Assembly: GCA_937995755.1 (NCBI GenBank)
Contig: CALKJD010000023.1
Coordinates: forward strand, 1-64,000
DNA length: 64,000 bases
From: an uncultured Saprospiraceae bacterium
Lineage (GTDB): Bacteria > Bacteroidota > Bacteroidia > Chitinophagales > Saprospiraceae
Reading direction: 5' to 3'
A program made the position numbers and the translations under genes. The notes under the pieces were generated by a model. It did no database searches, was not told the DNA's origin, and saw only the letters and a program-made list of their open reading frames with translations. Shown here piece by piece: positions 27,892 to 37,403 of this stretch. How positions within the stretch are numbered: the first letter of the stretch is position 1; the number at the start of each line of letters is the position of its first letter.

Positions 27892-27933
27892 GCTCTCGAA
27901 ATCTCGCTTTTCGAAATCTCGACATCTTATTTA

Positions 27934-29928
27934 TTACTTATAAGAACGTGTCTTCAACTCTACATTATCAAATACTAATTCTTCCTTGTGAAGTTTAGGA
28001 TCGTTATCATCCCATTCCCACGCAGAAACATATGTAAAGTCAGCATCGTTACGCTTAGCCTCTCCATCTTCGGTTACATACTCTTCACGGAAGTGACCAC
28101 CACAAGACTCTGCTCTATCAAGTGCATCTAAGATCATTAGCTCTCCATGTTCCATGAAGTCAGCTACTCTTAATGCTTTCTCTAATTCAGGATTATATTC
28201 ATCTGCATCACCTGGCACAAATACATCTTTATAAAACTCATCTCTGAGTTCACGTACCATCTTACGACCTTTAGTTAATCCATCTGCATTACGTGACATA
28301 CCGCAATATTCCCACATAATCTTACCCAGTCTACGGTGGAAGCTTTCTACTGATTGTGATCCATTACTATTAGCTAGTCTGTTGATACGATCTGCTGTCT
28401 CTTTCTCCGCTTTGATAAACTCAGGTGAATCATTAGCAATCTCAGGAGTACGAATCTCTTTCGATAAGAATGTACCGATAGTGTAAGGAATCACGAAATA
28501 TCCATCAGCGAGTCCTTGCATCAATGCAGAGGCTCCTAATCTGTTGGCTCCATGATCGGAGAAGTTACATTCACCTAAGGCAAACAAACCTTCTACATTC
28601 GTTTGTAAATTATAATCTACCCATAGTCCACCCATTGTATAGTGAACTGCAGGATATATTTTCATTGGAAATTTATATGGATTCTCTCCTGAGATCTTTT
28701 CATACATCTCAAATAAGTTACCATACTTCTCTTCTACTACTTGCTCACCCAGCTTTTTGATCAAAGCTTGGTCAGACTCATCTAATCCTTGTGAGTGTGC
28801 TGCAGATTTACCATATCTCTGTATCGCAGAAGCGAAATCTAAAAATACTGCAAGTCCTGTAGGCGCTACACCATTACCCTGATCACAAGCTACTTTGGCA
28901 GCTCTAGATGCTACATCTCTAGGCACTAGATTACCAAATGCTGGATATCTGCGCTCTAGGTAATAATCTCTATCTCCTTCTGCTATATCTAGAGCAGTTT
29001 TCTTTCCTTCTCGGATTGCTACTGCATCTTCTTTTTTCTTCGGCACCCATACTCTACCATCATTACGCAATGACTCTGACATCAACGTAAGTTTTGACTG
29101 GTAATCTCCAGATACTGGTATACATGTTGGGTGGATCTGTGTAAAACAAGGGTTCGCCATCAGCGCTCCTTTCTTCACTGCTCTCCATGCCGCAGTCACG
29201 TTAGATCCCATCGCATTAGTCGATAGATAAAATACGTTACCATATCCTCCAGTCGCTAAAACTACACAATGTGCGGAATGCCTCTCAAGTTCACCTGTCA
29301 GTAAATTACGTGCTATGATTCCTCTCGCTTTACCATCTACCATTACTAAGTCCATCATCTCATGACGATTATACATAGTTACTTTTCCAGTAGATATCTG
29401 ACGCGATAGTGCTGAATAAGCACCAATCAATAACTGCTGTCCTGTCTGGCCTCTAGCGTAGAACGTACGTGACACTTGTACACCACCGAAAGATCTATTT
29501 TCTAATAGTCCTCCATATTCTCTAGCGAATGGTACACCTTGTGCCACACACTGATCGATAATATCAGCACTTACTTCAGCCAATCTGTGTACGTTGGCTT
29601 CCCTAGATCTATAATCGCCACCTTTGATCGTATCATAAAATAGTCTGTATACGCTATCTCCATCATTCTGATAATTCTTCGCAGCGTTGATACCTCCTTG
29701 AGCGGCGATACTGTGTGCTCTACGAGGACTATCATGAAATGTAAATGCTTTTACGTTATACCCAAGCTCACCCATCGTAGCTGCTGCAGAAGCTCCTGCA
29801 AGCCCTGTACCGATTACGATTACGTCTAGCCTTCTCTTATTGTTAGGCGCTACTAAAGGCATAGTTGCCTTATAGTCAGTCCATTTATCTCCGAGTGCTC
29901 CAGCTGGTATTTTACTATCTAAATTCAT
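27934..29928 (-). CDS. sdhA: Succinate dehydrogenase / fumarate reductase flavoprotein subunit
   Basis: The 664-aa catalytic subunit, which oxidises succinate to fumarate (or the reverse) in the TCA cycle. The dinucleotide fold is at [13 protein letters not shown] (39-51) and the histidine that carries covalent FAD is H72 in [11 protein letters not shown]. The dicarboxylate site is in [10 protein letters not shown] and the R-rich region around [10 protein letters not shown]. The C-terminal domain has the family ending with HFREEY. The length fits the b558-type (Bacteroidota, epsilonproteobacterial and Bacillus) SdhA rather than the shorter SdhA of proteobacteria. It is the middle gene of sdhCAB. 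Confidence 0.95.
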   Translation of the reverse strand: MNLDSKIPAGALGDKWTDYKATMPLVAPNNKRRLDVIVIGTGLAGASAAATMGELGYNVKAFTFHDSPRRAHSIAAQGGINAAKNYQNDGDSVYRLFYDTIKGGDYRSREANVHRLAEVSADIIDQCVAQGVPFAREYGGLLENRSFGGVQVSRTFYARGQTGQQLLIGAYSALSRQISTGKVTMYNRHEMMDLVMVDGKARGIIARNLLTGELERHSAHCVVLATGGYGNVFYLSTNAMGSNVTAAWRAVKKGALMANPCFTQIHPTCIPVSGDYQSKLTLMSESLRNDGRVWVPKKKEDAVAIREGKKTALDIAEGDRDYYLERRYPAFGNLVPRDVASRAAKVACDQGNGVAPTGLAVFLDFASAIQRYGKSAAHSQGLDESDQALIKKLGEQVVEEKYGNLFEMYEKISGENPYKFPMKIYPAVHYTMGGLWVDYNLQTNVEGLFALGECNFSDHGANRLGASALMQGLADGYFVIPYTIGTFLSKEIRTPEIANDSPEFIKAEKETADRINRLANSNGSQSVESFHRRLGKIMWEYCGMSRNADGLTKGRKMVRELRDEFYKDVFVPGDADEYNPELEKALRVADFMEHGELMILDALDRAESCGGHFREEYVTEDGEAKRNDADFTYVSAWEWDDNDPKLHKEELVFDNVELKTRSYK

Positions 29929-29981
29929 ATTATATATATCTTATAAAGTATATCGAAAGGAATGTAATGTGTGAAGAGAGA

Positions 29982-30668
29982 TTATCTCATCACGAAGTAG
30001 TAATACAATGGTATGATCGCATAACCGATCGGAAGAACGATAGCAAGGAATTTACCTATACCGTCAATTAAGCCATTGTACTTACTGTGATTAAGACCTA
30101 ATGTCTGAAATCCGCTACCGAATCCATGCCATAGGTGAAATCCAAGCACTACCATACTGAATACATATGATACCACGAAAAGTGGATTATCAAAAGTAAT
30201 AGTCACTTGTTGATATAAATTCTTGATCGGCTCCCATCCATCATAAGTTACTAATGGAATAGTATCGGTAAACTTCATTTTGAACCAAAAATCGCCCATG
30301 TGTACGATTAGGAAAAATAAAATTAATGTTCCTAACAATGCCATATTCTTAGAGGCCCATTTTACATCCGCTTTATTTTTTGCAGTTGGCTTTCCTCCTT
30401 TAGCTGATTTATTTTTAAAGTATATAACCAAACCTTGGTAGGCATGTAATACTATCATTGCGTATAGACCTATAGACACAAACTTAATAAGAGGGTTAGT
30501 CGTCATAAAGTAAGCATACTGGTTAAATGCCTCTCCACCATCACCTGCAATCAGCTGTAGATTACCTATAAGGTGTACGATTAGGAATGTAATAAGGAAT
30601 AATCCTGTAAGACTCATAATGACTTTACGGCCTATACTAGAACTAAAAAAGCTTGTAATCCAACTCAT
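29982..30668 (-). CDS. sdhC: Succinate dehydrogenase cytochrome b558 subunit
   Basis: A 228-aa membrane anchor with five hydrophobic helices that bind haem b and carry electrons to menaquinone. Histidines at helix positions (LIVHLIGNL, VLHAYQGLVIYF, VHMGDFWFKM, LGFHLWHGFGSGFQTLG) are the expected axial ligands of a di-haem type. The single large subunit without a separate SdhD is the usual Bacteroidota form. It is the first gene of the operon, about 60 bases below a strong promoter match. Confidence 0.93.
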   Translation of the reverse strand: MSWITSFFSSSIGRKVIMSLTGLFLITFLIVHLIGNLQLIAGDGGEAFNQYAYFMTTNPLIKFVSIGLYAMIVLHAYQGLVIYFKNKSAKGGKPTAKNKADVKWASKNMALLGTLILFFLIVHMGDFWFKMKFTDTIPLVTYDGWEPIKNLYQQVTITFDNPLFVVSYVFSMVVLGFHLWHGFGSGFQTLGLNHSKYNGLIDGIGKFLAIVLPIGYAIIPLYYYFVMR

Positions 30669-30735
30669 ATTAAATGGGTATTAATAAGTGTATTCGAATG
30701 TTTTGATTGTCGAAAACTATAGCTCGACATTCCTA

Positions 30736-30766
30736 CAAAGCTAAAAGATATCAAATAGCTAGCCAA
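30736..30766 (-). promoter_or_regulatory. Bacteroidota-type promoter of sdhCAB
   Basis: Minus-strand TTG (30766-30764), 20-base spacer, TAGCTTTG (30743-30736). This is the clearest housekeeping promoter match of the window. Confidence 0.65.
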
Positions 30767-30850
30767 TAGTGTAAGGGATAGATAACTTATTTGGAATAAG
30801 TCTAAATAAAAAATAAAATACCTTTTCTCTTTTCACTAAAAATATTAGAT

Positions 30851-31145
30851 ATGTTAAACTTCAAATACACAGTACTCTTTTTATACCTATTCATTGTTAG
30901 CAATCCATCTTTCGGACAATTCTACTCTGGCTTTAATAAAAGACGTCAACTTCTTTAACGGAAATACTGAAGAGACTACTCCTAGCTATAGGAATATGGA
31001 ACAGCTTAGTGATTATGTCATAGCCAAAAAAAACAATCAAATTATTGTCAATACGGATTTCATTGGTATACAAACTCTCAGTTTTGAAGGTCTGAAGGTG
31101 GATACTTCACCAGATAATGACTGGACTGATTACTTCTACAAATAG
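30851..31145 (+). pseudogene. Small secreted protein gene interrupted by a frameshift
   Basis: ATG at 30851 opens a clear signal peptide (MLNFKYTVLFLYLFIVSNPS, then FGQ), but this frame stops at 30958 after 35 codons. The next frame (+1) is open from there to 31145 and reads as a normal protein tail (KDVNFFNGNTEETTPSYR ... NDWTDYFYK). Joining both at about 30905-30940 gives an exported protein of roughly 95 residues, without a sorting domain. The tail alone would lack a signal peptide and an ATG. A one-base change, or a sequencing error, would explain it. Function is unknown. Confidence 0.55.
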
Positions 31146-31173
31146 GCAGTCGAACTTTATAAAGAATGCTACT

Positions 31174-31214
31174 AAAAAATAAAAAGGAGGTACATCTTAC
31201 ACGATGTACCTCCA
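31174..31214 (-). terminator. Intrinsic terminator of the metalloprotease gene
   Basis: Perfect 11-bp stem GGAGGTACATC (31187-31197) / GATGTACCTCC (31204-31214), followed on the minus strand by T5-A-T6. Confidence 0.85.
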
Positions 31215-31275
31215 CCTATTAAACCAAGTAATTTTTCGCTTTCCGTGGCATCAATAGTTACAGTATTTGCACATA

Positions 31276-33915
31276 CTAGTTTTTAATTATTTGCAATTTT
31301 TTCACTACCGGAGCATCCCCTTTGGATACTATCCTAATAAGGTAAGTACCATTATCAAAGTTACCCACATTGAGTGTTGCTATATTACTACCTACTTGAG
31401 ATCTTACACTTTGAGCGTATACTCGAGCACCAGTAATCGTAAATATTTCAATGCTTGTAGCTGCATCCTCAGCAGATTGGTAACTTAGATTTACTTTATC
31501 CACCGCAGGGTTAGGATATACATTTACATCCGTAATATTATCCACCGCCACAGCACCTATTGCTCCAGACAATCCTTCGATAAGTGCACAACTAGTGCCT
31601 TCATAAATTTGTATATTGGTAAAGAAAGAAGTGCCTTCACTTGGTTGAGCATCTTCATCCATTACGAATATCATACGATTGAAATTTCCAGTATAAAAAT
31701 CACCAACTGGAATAGAATAACTCTTCCAATATCCTACGTTATTATAATTATCATAATTTGATATTCCCCAGTTTTGAGATCCAAACAATCTTAATGTACG
31801 GTTACTGGAAATTGAATTATTGTCATCAAATCCGATACCGTGGATCTCACCTTGTTGCGTACTTCCAAAATCAAACGAAATAACAGTATTCTCTGTCACT
31901 TCATAATCTAACAAAATCGCTTTCCAGGCATTGTTTTGCAATCTTACAGTCTGACCATTATCTAGTATAGTCGCAGAACCCTGATCCTGATTTCCACCAT
32001 AAGAGACTATAGGAGTATCGATAAAATTAACAATTATGCAATCCGTTTCTGGATCTGTAGGTTCACATACGTCTCCCACACCATTACCATCGCTATCCAC
32101 TTGATCTACATTACTCGCACCTGGACAATTATCACATACATCTCCAACGCCATCACCGTCTCCATCTGCTTGATCAGCATTCGCTATAGATGGACAATTA
32201 TCAATTGCATCTGCAACGCCATCTTCATCAGCATCTGGCTCTGGCTCTTCTCCTCCATCATCTTCACCGAGGCAAAAATTTTGTGTTTCTGTACTTGTAA
32301 ATGCTCCTCCTGAAATCAATTCTGTTCCAGCAGCATCTATAATATTATAATACCCCTGACCGTATGAACAACAGATACCATCTCCGTAAGTATCATTGAT
32401 CGTAAAATCAAAACATCCATTTGGTTCACAAATATCAATGGTAAAAATACTATTGGCACTAGTGTATGGTCCACCACTATAGAGAGTAACTCCATTAGCA
32501 TCCTTTAAAACCCATGTAGTTTCACCAGGATAATTATCGGTTTTAATTGTTAGTGTGGCTTCATTATCTGTACAAGTGGTTCCAGTATCTCCGCCGCCAT
32601 CAGAACCGCCTCCATCGGTACTGCAAGCGCTTAAACAATTGGCTGCAGTAACTCTATTTCTTATTAAGTTTCCTGGCTGACTGCCAAAACCAAAATTGAG
32701 ATTAATACCTACATTAGTTAGGTGACAATAACTCATCACCGTACCTCCTGCAGACGGATTCCCTGGATCTGCACATCCTCCTTCCGTACCGTAACATCCA
32801 TCAATCGCTGTATTGTTACCGTTCCATACACAAGCATGAGTATGCTGAGAGCCAAACAAATGACCAAATTCATGCGTAACTACCATCACCGACCAAGAAT
32901 AAGAAGGTACGTTAGCATAGTTACTTGTAATACTACTAAATCCCATAGAATAGTCAGGATTGGAAGAACAAATACCATCAACATAAGCGACACCTCCACT
33001 TGCTTGATAGCTAAGTAGCATTCCTAGATCGCCATCAAAACCTTGTCGATAAGCAGTAAAATCGTTTAATAAATCGATGGAAGAACTTCCTGAATATGGG
33101 CTAGCTTGTGTCCAAATTACTAAGGGACTTAATGATGTATTTATATTCTCATTGGCATACATAGTTGACACCTGATTAAATAAACCCGATACATAATCTG
33201 TAACTGCTGCAGAGTTACCTTTGTCTTGATAGATGTCATTATCAACTTCTAAATACAATCTTACACAATCGCTCAACGCTCTTTGCTCTGCAGTAGCTTC
33301 TAACTCTTCCTGCTCATAAGGTTCGTAACTATCATCTGTACCGCATTGAAATGGCATCTTATCCATTATGGCATCATCTCTATAAAGTATATGCGCTTGA
33401 TTATCTGCCAACTTACCCAAAACCATATTGCCTTGTATTCTATTAGAAGTAATAAGCCCCATTACATGATCATCAAATACGCTTATGGCCACGGCTGATG
33501 ATTGCGCTCCTCTGACAGCTCCCCTATAGTGCTTACCGCTTTGATATTTTATATAGTTCATAGCAGGTGCTTCGTACACCTTAAATCCGTCTGCAAAAAT
33601 ATTTACTTCCACAAGGTCCAGCACTAAATCTGACCTTCCTTCCATAGGTAATGACATAGACACTGTAGTCGATTGGGATGACCTCATCTCTTCCAAACTA
33701 GATTTATCCAATTGAAGTATTGTAGCTTCAGATAATTCAGTAGGCACATTAATAGCTTGGTGATTTGCTTCTAATTTAAATAAGTTGATTTCTTGAAAAA
33801 CAGAAGAATTAATTTTGCTCTCTACAAGATCCATCGGTTTGATAATCTGACCTTGAGCAAACAATGTAACTCCTACTAACATATAAGTTACAAATTGTAA
33901 AAAGACCTTAGACAT
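31276..33915 (-). CDS. Secreted M12B-type (reprolysin-like) metalloprotease with thrombospondin-3 repeats and T9SS sorting domain
   Basis: 879 aa. Signal peptide (1-21), a propeptide-like region to about 210, then the catalytic domain with the zinc site HEFGHLFGSQH (348-358; ligands H348, H352, H358, base E349) and Met-turn TVMSYC (M394). A beta module follows (450-550, with paired Cys near NDTYGDGICC), then Asp-rich thrombospondin type 3 calcium repeats (561-618, DGDGDGVGDVCDNCP), another beta domain, and a T9SS domain (VYPNPAVDKVNLSY) at the end. It would be released or held at the surface to digest proteins; the peptide transporter at 15246-16784 could take up products. Confidence 0.9.
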   Translation of the reverse strand: MSKVFLQFVTYMLVGVTLFAQGQIIKPMDLVESKINSSVFQEINLFKLEANHQAINVPTELSEATILQLDKSSLEEMRSSQSTTVSMSLPMEGRSDLVLDLVEVNIFADGFKVYEAPAMNYIKYQSGKHYRGAVRGAQSSAVAISVFDDHVMGLITSNRIQGNMVLGKLADNQAHILYRDDAIMDKMPFQCGTDDSYEPYEQEELEATAEQRALSDCVRLYLEVDNDIYQDKGNSAAVTDYVSGLFNQVSTMYANENINTSLSPLVIWTQASPYSGSSSIDLLNDFTAYRQGFDGDLGMLLSYQASGGVAYVDGICSSNPDYSMGFSSITSNYANVPSYSWSVMVVTHEFGHLFGSQHTHACVWNGNNTAIDGCYGTEGGCADPGNPSAGGTVMSYCHLTNVGINLNFGFGSQPGNLIRNRVTAANCLSACSTDGGGSDGGGDTGTTCTDNEATLTIKTDNYPGETTWVLKDANGVTLYSGGPYTSANSIFTIDICEPNGCFDFTINDTYGDGICCSYGQGYYNIIDAAGTELISGGAFTSTETQNFCLGEDDGGEEPEPDADEDGVADAIDNCPSIANADQADGDGDGVGDVCDNCPGASNVDQVDSDGNGVGDVCEPTDPETDCIIVNFIDTPIVSYGGNQDQGSATILDNGQTVRLQNNAWKAILLDYEVTENTVISFDFGSTQQGEIHGIGFDDNNSISSNRTLRLFGSQNWGISNYDNYNNVGYWKSYSIPVGDFYTGNFNRMIFVMDEDAQPSEGTSFFTNIQIYEGTSCALIEGLSGAIGAVAVDNITDVNVYPNPAVDKVNLSYQSAEDAATSIEIFTITGARVYAQSVRSQVGSNIATLNVGNFDNGTYLIRIVSKGDAPVVKKLQIIKN

Positions 33916-34294
33916 AAGTATTAATAGTTTATATGATTGTATAATATATGGTTCGACATTACAAGCGAAAGAATTGATGGATATATACTTCCACCTCTTA
34001 ACACATTGTCAAATACTCATACCAATTATATAAATCGAAACCAATGAAAGAATATCAAAGGTCGAAATCAAACTGTGGGATTGATGATGATACAGCTAGT
34101 ATAGCCGCACAATTATTTCATAAAACTACTCGCCTAAATAGAGAAAGCACTGTAAAGCATCAGAAAAATTAATAAATGGTTATTACCCCTGAAGAGCTTG
34201 CTAGGGTTTTCCCTGATGGACTTATATAAAACGTCTACTTGCAGACTATTCCAACTTACATACCTAGCAATACATATCACTAACAATTCTGATT
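33916..34294. other. Gene-free stretch between the metalloprotease and the M56 gene
   Basis: 379 bp. It holds the (unseen) promoter of the metalloprotease. Two very short plus-strand frames occur in register: ATG 34044 to TAA 34172 (42 codons) and ATG 34176 to TAA (17 codons, beginning MVITPEELARVFPDGLI). They are too short and unsupported to call as genes; they could be remnants of a decayed gene. Confidence 0.35.
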
Positions 34295-35578
34295 TTACTT
34301 CTTCTGAGATATGACCTTACTAGAGATAAGTTCTTGCCTAGCTCTTGTGCCCTCGATAACTGTCACATCCTCTTCGTAAGTATCTTGATCAAAAGTGACA
34401 ATAGTATCTATCACCCTTACCAAATCTTGAGGATATCTATGATAAGTATTAGCTTCCATATCTCCAGTCACATTATTGTACTCTTTGGCTGTAAACGTCT
34501 CTAACAATATTTCAGTGCGTGGGCCTTCAGTCTTAACTATATCTACTTCTTCAGAAAAGGTATCATAGTCAAACGTTACTATAGTATCTATCCTTTGAAC
34601 AATTTGATCAACATAGACTCTTTCAACGGTCATGGTCTCCTCTCCAGTAGCAGGATCAAAAGTTACAATTGTATCTAATCGAATATTAGGTAAATTGGCA
34701 TTATCTAATTTGTTTGTATTATCACTTACTAAATATGAATCACATGAAAAAAGTGATACGATTACTAGTAATATAGGAAGTATAAAAATCGACTTCCATG
34801 AATTCTGTGAAGTTTTTTTATGAAGCATAATTATTCTTTTTTTAGTGATAAAACTGAATGCATTTAATATTACTGGCGATTGAGTAGTCTTAGCATATTG
34901 TAATAATAAAGAAGCGTAGTCCAATCCATCTCCTAATGAATTTGCAGCCAATTGGTCCGCAATGTACTCATGATTGTTCTTCAGTTCTCTTGTAAACCAA
35001 TAGACAAATGGATTAAACCATAGGAATACCTTGGCGACTTCCAATAGTAAAATATCGTACGTATGACCATGTCGCATATGTATTCGTTCATGATCAATAA
35101 TGGCTTGTGGAAGATCAGAAGCATCTGTAAGAAGGAAATTAAATATACTCGCCGGAGTCGTAAGCTTATCTGTGATTACATATTGTATTCCATTTACTAT
35201 ACTTCTTTTACTATAGGTGATAATATAGCTCACATAGACAATATGAAACAACAATCTTAGCATCATAAAAGCGACCACTCCAAAATACAATATGAAAATA
35301 ACTCCACCCCAATCCAAATTTGATGTTTCAACTATACTTGGGTTTGCTGAAGAGATTAAACCATCCTTCACCTCCAGCGGCAAAGCTATCATTCGTTGAG
35401 CATATACTGGCAAACTGATTAAAGGCAAAACAAATGACAGACCTAGCAAAGACATCAGATAAATCCTATTTCGCACATACCTTTTATCCGCAGCAAATAA
35501 CAGTCGATACATAATATATCCAAACGCTAGAATAATCGAAGTTTCGATCAAGTAAGGCAACTTTAGTTGATTAAGCAT
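34295..35578 (-). CDS. BlaR1/MecR1-type M56 membrane metallopeptidase with repeated C-terminal motif
   Basis: 427 aa. Four membrane helices (about 11-28, 38-58, 92-115, 268-285) surround the gluzincin site HERIHMRHGH in a cytosolic loop, with NHEYIADQLA supplying the third ligand. In the BlaR family this protease is activated from outside and inactivates the paired repressor. The final 130 residues after the last helix are unusual: a motif DTIVTFDxxTxEExVxV occurs three times (starting near residues 304, 334 and 392). There is no penicillin-binding sensor domain, so the signal is not a beta-lactam by default. It starts 4 bases after the BlaI-type gene ends. Confidence 0.85.
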   Translation of the reverse strand: MLNQLKLPYLIETSIILAFGYIMYRLLFAADKRYVRNRIYLMSLLGLSFVLPLISLPVYAQRMIALPLEVKDGLISSANPSIVETSNLDWGGVIFILYFGVVAFMMLRLLFHIVYVSYIITYSKRSIVNGIQYVITDKLTTPASIFNFLLTDASDLPQAIIDHERIHMRHGHTYDILLLEVAKVFLWFNPFVYWFTRELKNNHEYIADQLAANSLGDGLDYASLLLQYAKTTQSPVILNAFSFITKKRIIMLHKKTSQNSWKSIFILPILLVIVSLFSCDSYLVSDNTNKLDNANLPNIRLDTIVTFDPATGEETMTVERVYVDQIVQRIDTIVTFDYDTFSEEVDIVKTEGPRTEILLETFTAKEYNNVTGDMEANTYHRYPQDLVRVIDTIVTFDQDTYEEDVTVIEGTRARQELISSKVISQKK

Positions 35579-35582
35579 AGTC

Positions 35583-35969
35583 TCATTTTTTCTTATTTTT
35601 CCTAAGATCTTTTACAAGCTTTTCAAGCTCATCTATATCTACATCTTCCTCTTTCATAAAGTAGGACAATAGCAATTCTTTTGACCCCCCCAGGTAATCC
35701 TTATACAACTTAGTAAAGAGTCCTTTCGAATAGTCCTTCTTATCTACTAAAGGGTAATATTGATGTGACTTCCCAAATTTTTTAAAAGCCAACCAGCCTT
35801 TGCTTTCTAGTTTGCGTATCATTGAGAGAATAGTATTATACGGTGGTATCGGCTCTTTCAGGTATTCCATAATTTCTTTCGGAAAAGCCTTTCCTAATTC
35901 CCATATGATCTGCATAATCTCTTCCTCTCGACTTGTGAGTTTTTCTCCAATAGATTTCTTCTTAAGCAT
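35583..35969 (-). CDS. BlaI/MecI/CopY-type transcriptional repressor
   Basis: A 128-aa winged-helix repressor. Residues 10-80 show the family start LTSREEEIMQIIWELGKAF, the recognition region PYNTILSMIRKLESKGWL and the wing FGKSHQYYPLVDKKDY; the rest is the dimerisation helix with a Lys-rich end. It would bind as a dimer upstream of its own gene and be relieved when the M56 partner is activated. A TAAATTTG promoter element ends 4 bases before this ATG and a dyad sits directly upstream of it, fitting autorepression. Confidence 0.9.
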   Translation of the reverse strand: MLKKKSIGEKLTSREEEIMQIIWELGKAFPKEIMEYLKEPIPPYNTILSMIRKLESKGWLAFKKFGKSHQYYPLVDKKDYSKGLFTKLYKDYLGGSKELLLSYFMKEEDVDIDELEKLVKDLRKNKKK

Positions 35970-35973
35970 GTGT

Positions 35974-36003
35974 CAAATTTAATACAACGATATTTTCGTT
36001 ATA
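35974..36003 (-). promoter_or_regulatory. Possible promoter and operator of the BlaI/M56 operon
   Basis: TAAATTTG (minus strand, 35981-35974) matches TAnnTTTG but no TTG lies at the usual distance. In its place is a dyad AACGA-TATTT-TCGTT (35986-36000), extended with mismatches to 35983-36003. A dyad immediately upstream of the promoter core suits a BlaI-family operator. The predicted transcript would be leaderless. Confidence 0.4.
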
Positions 36004-36153
36004 AAACTACAAAATAGTAATCGATATTGTGTCATATAAATTATTAAATAGATAATCTATAAAATATACAGATACAAAAAAGAGGCCTTGACGAATCAAT
36101 ACCTCCACTGAATTTTCTAAATATATGCTTCTTAAATTACTTTTAGTATAAAT

Positions 36154-36191
36154 AAAAAAGAGGCCATCTTCGTAAAACAAGATGGCCTCTT
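36154..36191 (-). terminator. Intrinsic terminator of the LytTR gene
   Basis: Perfect 13-bp stem AAGAGGCCATCTT (36158-36170) / AAGATGGCCTCTT (36179-36191), loop of 8, then T6 on the minus strand (36159-36154). Confidence 0.85.
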
Positions 36192-36237
36192 CACTTCACA
36201 GCGCAACGATCGTCACTGTAAAAAAATGAGCTATATT

Positions 36238-37044
36238 CTACAATAGATTATATTTCCTGCTCATTAATTCTTTTTTATATTTTCTACCTACGGGTAAATT
36301 GTCATTTCCTACTAAGAGATTTCCATCTTTAATTTTTAGTTCTTTAACAGCATTAATGTTAGCTATGTATCCTCTATGAATTTGCACAAAACTAGGCTTG
36401 TCTATTCTCTTTAAAACATTACTGATAGAAGATCGAATAACTATCCGCTTAGCTTCTACATGTATCGTACAATAATTACCCTCAGCTTTAATGTAATTAA
36501 TATCCCCCAAACTTAAAGAAATAAGTTTTCCTGAAGATCTAACATAAAGAGTGTCTTGTACTCTTCCGATATCTCCATTTTCTTTTAATCCATTCACACG
36601 TTCTTTTAACGCATCAGCTATAGCTCCTTTAAGCTCCTCTTCACCAAATGCATTTGTAAGAAACACATGAGACTCAGATATAGAATTAGTAGATTGTATC
36701 GTATCTCTATCCGAAAACAATACAAGCGGAGGTAGATTATCTTGATTTTTATAAAGATCCAAAGTAGTATTAGCACTATTGAGTTTCACATCACTCAATA
36801 TAATATCTACCTTATTTTTGTTCAGAGCTTCCCCTAGCTCATTTAAAGAGCTAACTATTTGCTTCACTTTGATACCAAGCTGCTCAACCTTACCTTTCGT
36901 ATTTAGAGCAATAGAACTATCTTTCATCACCAAAAGACAATTCAAACTATACTTTCTTTTTGCAGAAGAAAATTTATCATCCATCTTTGGTAGTCTATTA
37001 GGTCTTAAAAAAAGCAAAGAATTCGAATACACTAACATTTTCAC
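36238..37044 (-). CDS. LytTR-type regulator with degenerate receiver domain
   Basis: 268 aa. Residues 33-148 follow the receiver-domain layout and keep the central Asp (D85 in IILSDVKLNS), but the acidic pocket at the start is lost (LLVMKDSS where DD is expected) and the conserved Lys is replaced (FLTNAF in place of T..KPF). Residues 163-265 are a LytTR DNA-binding domain (ISLGDINYIKAEGN-type pattern, SFVQIHRGYIANINAVKEL). The receiver may therefore work without phosphorylation. An in-frame ATG at 36984 is an alternative start. It has no kinase next to it and is followed by a terminator. Confidence 0.82.
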   Translation of the reverse strand: MKMLVYSNSLLFLRPNRLPKMDDKFSSAKRKYSLNCLLVMKDSSIALNTKGKVEQLGIKVKQIVSSLNELGEALNKNKVDIILSDVKLNSANTTLDLYKNQDNLPPLVLFSDRDTIQSTNSISESHVFLTNAFGEEELKGAIADALKERVNGLKENGDIGRVQDTLYVRSSGKLISLSLGDINYIKAEGNYCTIHVEAKRIVIRSSISNVLKRIDKPSFVQIHRGYIANINAVKELKIKDGNLLVGNDNLPVGRKYKKELMSRKYNLL

Positions 37045-37403
37045 TAAGTTTAGATTATGTATAGAATCGAAAATCCTACATGTTTAAATATCGTTTTACA
37101 TTAGGTGTGGTGGGGTACAAAGAATGAGACGTAAGTTTGCCTATAAGTCACAGAGAAGTAAATACAAAACAGTAGCAACTCACAAAACACGCAGATTTAT
37201 ATTTTGAATTTAAAAATAATTGCGAATAAAAAATCACAACGCATCAACTATTTCAATTAAAGCAAATTTTAATTCTGAAAATATCAAACTGGAAGAAAGT
37301 TGAATACTTGAGCGTATGCCGCCTAAGGTCGAGACTAAAGTAAGAATTGATTCTACGATGATTAGACTAAGTGTATAAACTACCTATTACTGAGAGACAA
37401 GGA
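37045..37403. other. Gene-free stretch before the LytTR gene
   Basis: 359 bp between two minus-strand transcription units, very AT-rich. No promoter match, repeat or RNA was recognised. A 27-codon plus-strand frame from 37124 is basic but unsupported. Confidence 0.3.

Noticed and set aside
34044-34229. Two tiny in-frame plus-strand frames (42 and 17 codons)
   Set aside because: Too short, separated by two stops, without signal, motif or promoter; kept only as a note on the gene-free stretch.
36076-36115. Second AAAAAAGAGGCC-like word before the LytTR terminator
   Set aside because: The matching right arm is only CCTC with a long loop, so it is not a convincing hairpin; possibly a decayed copy of the real terminator at 36154-36191.
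37124-37207. 27-codon basic plus-strand frame
   Set aside because: No promoter, no neighbour logic and length within chance.
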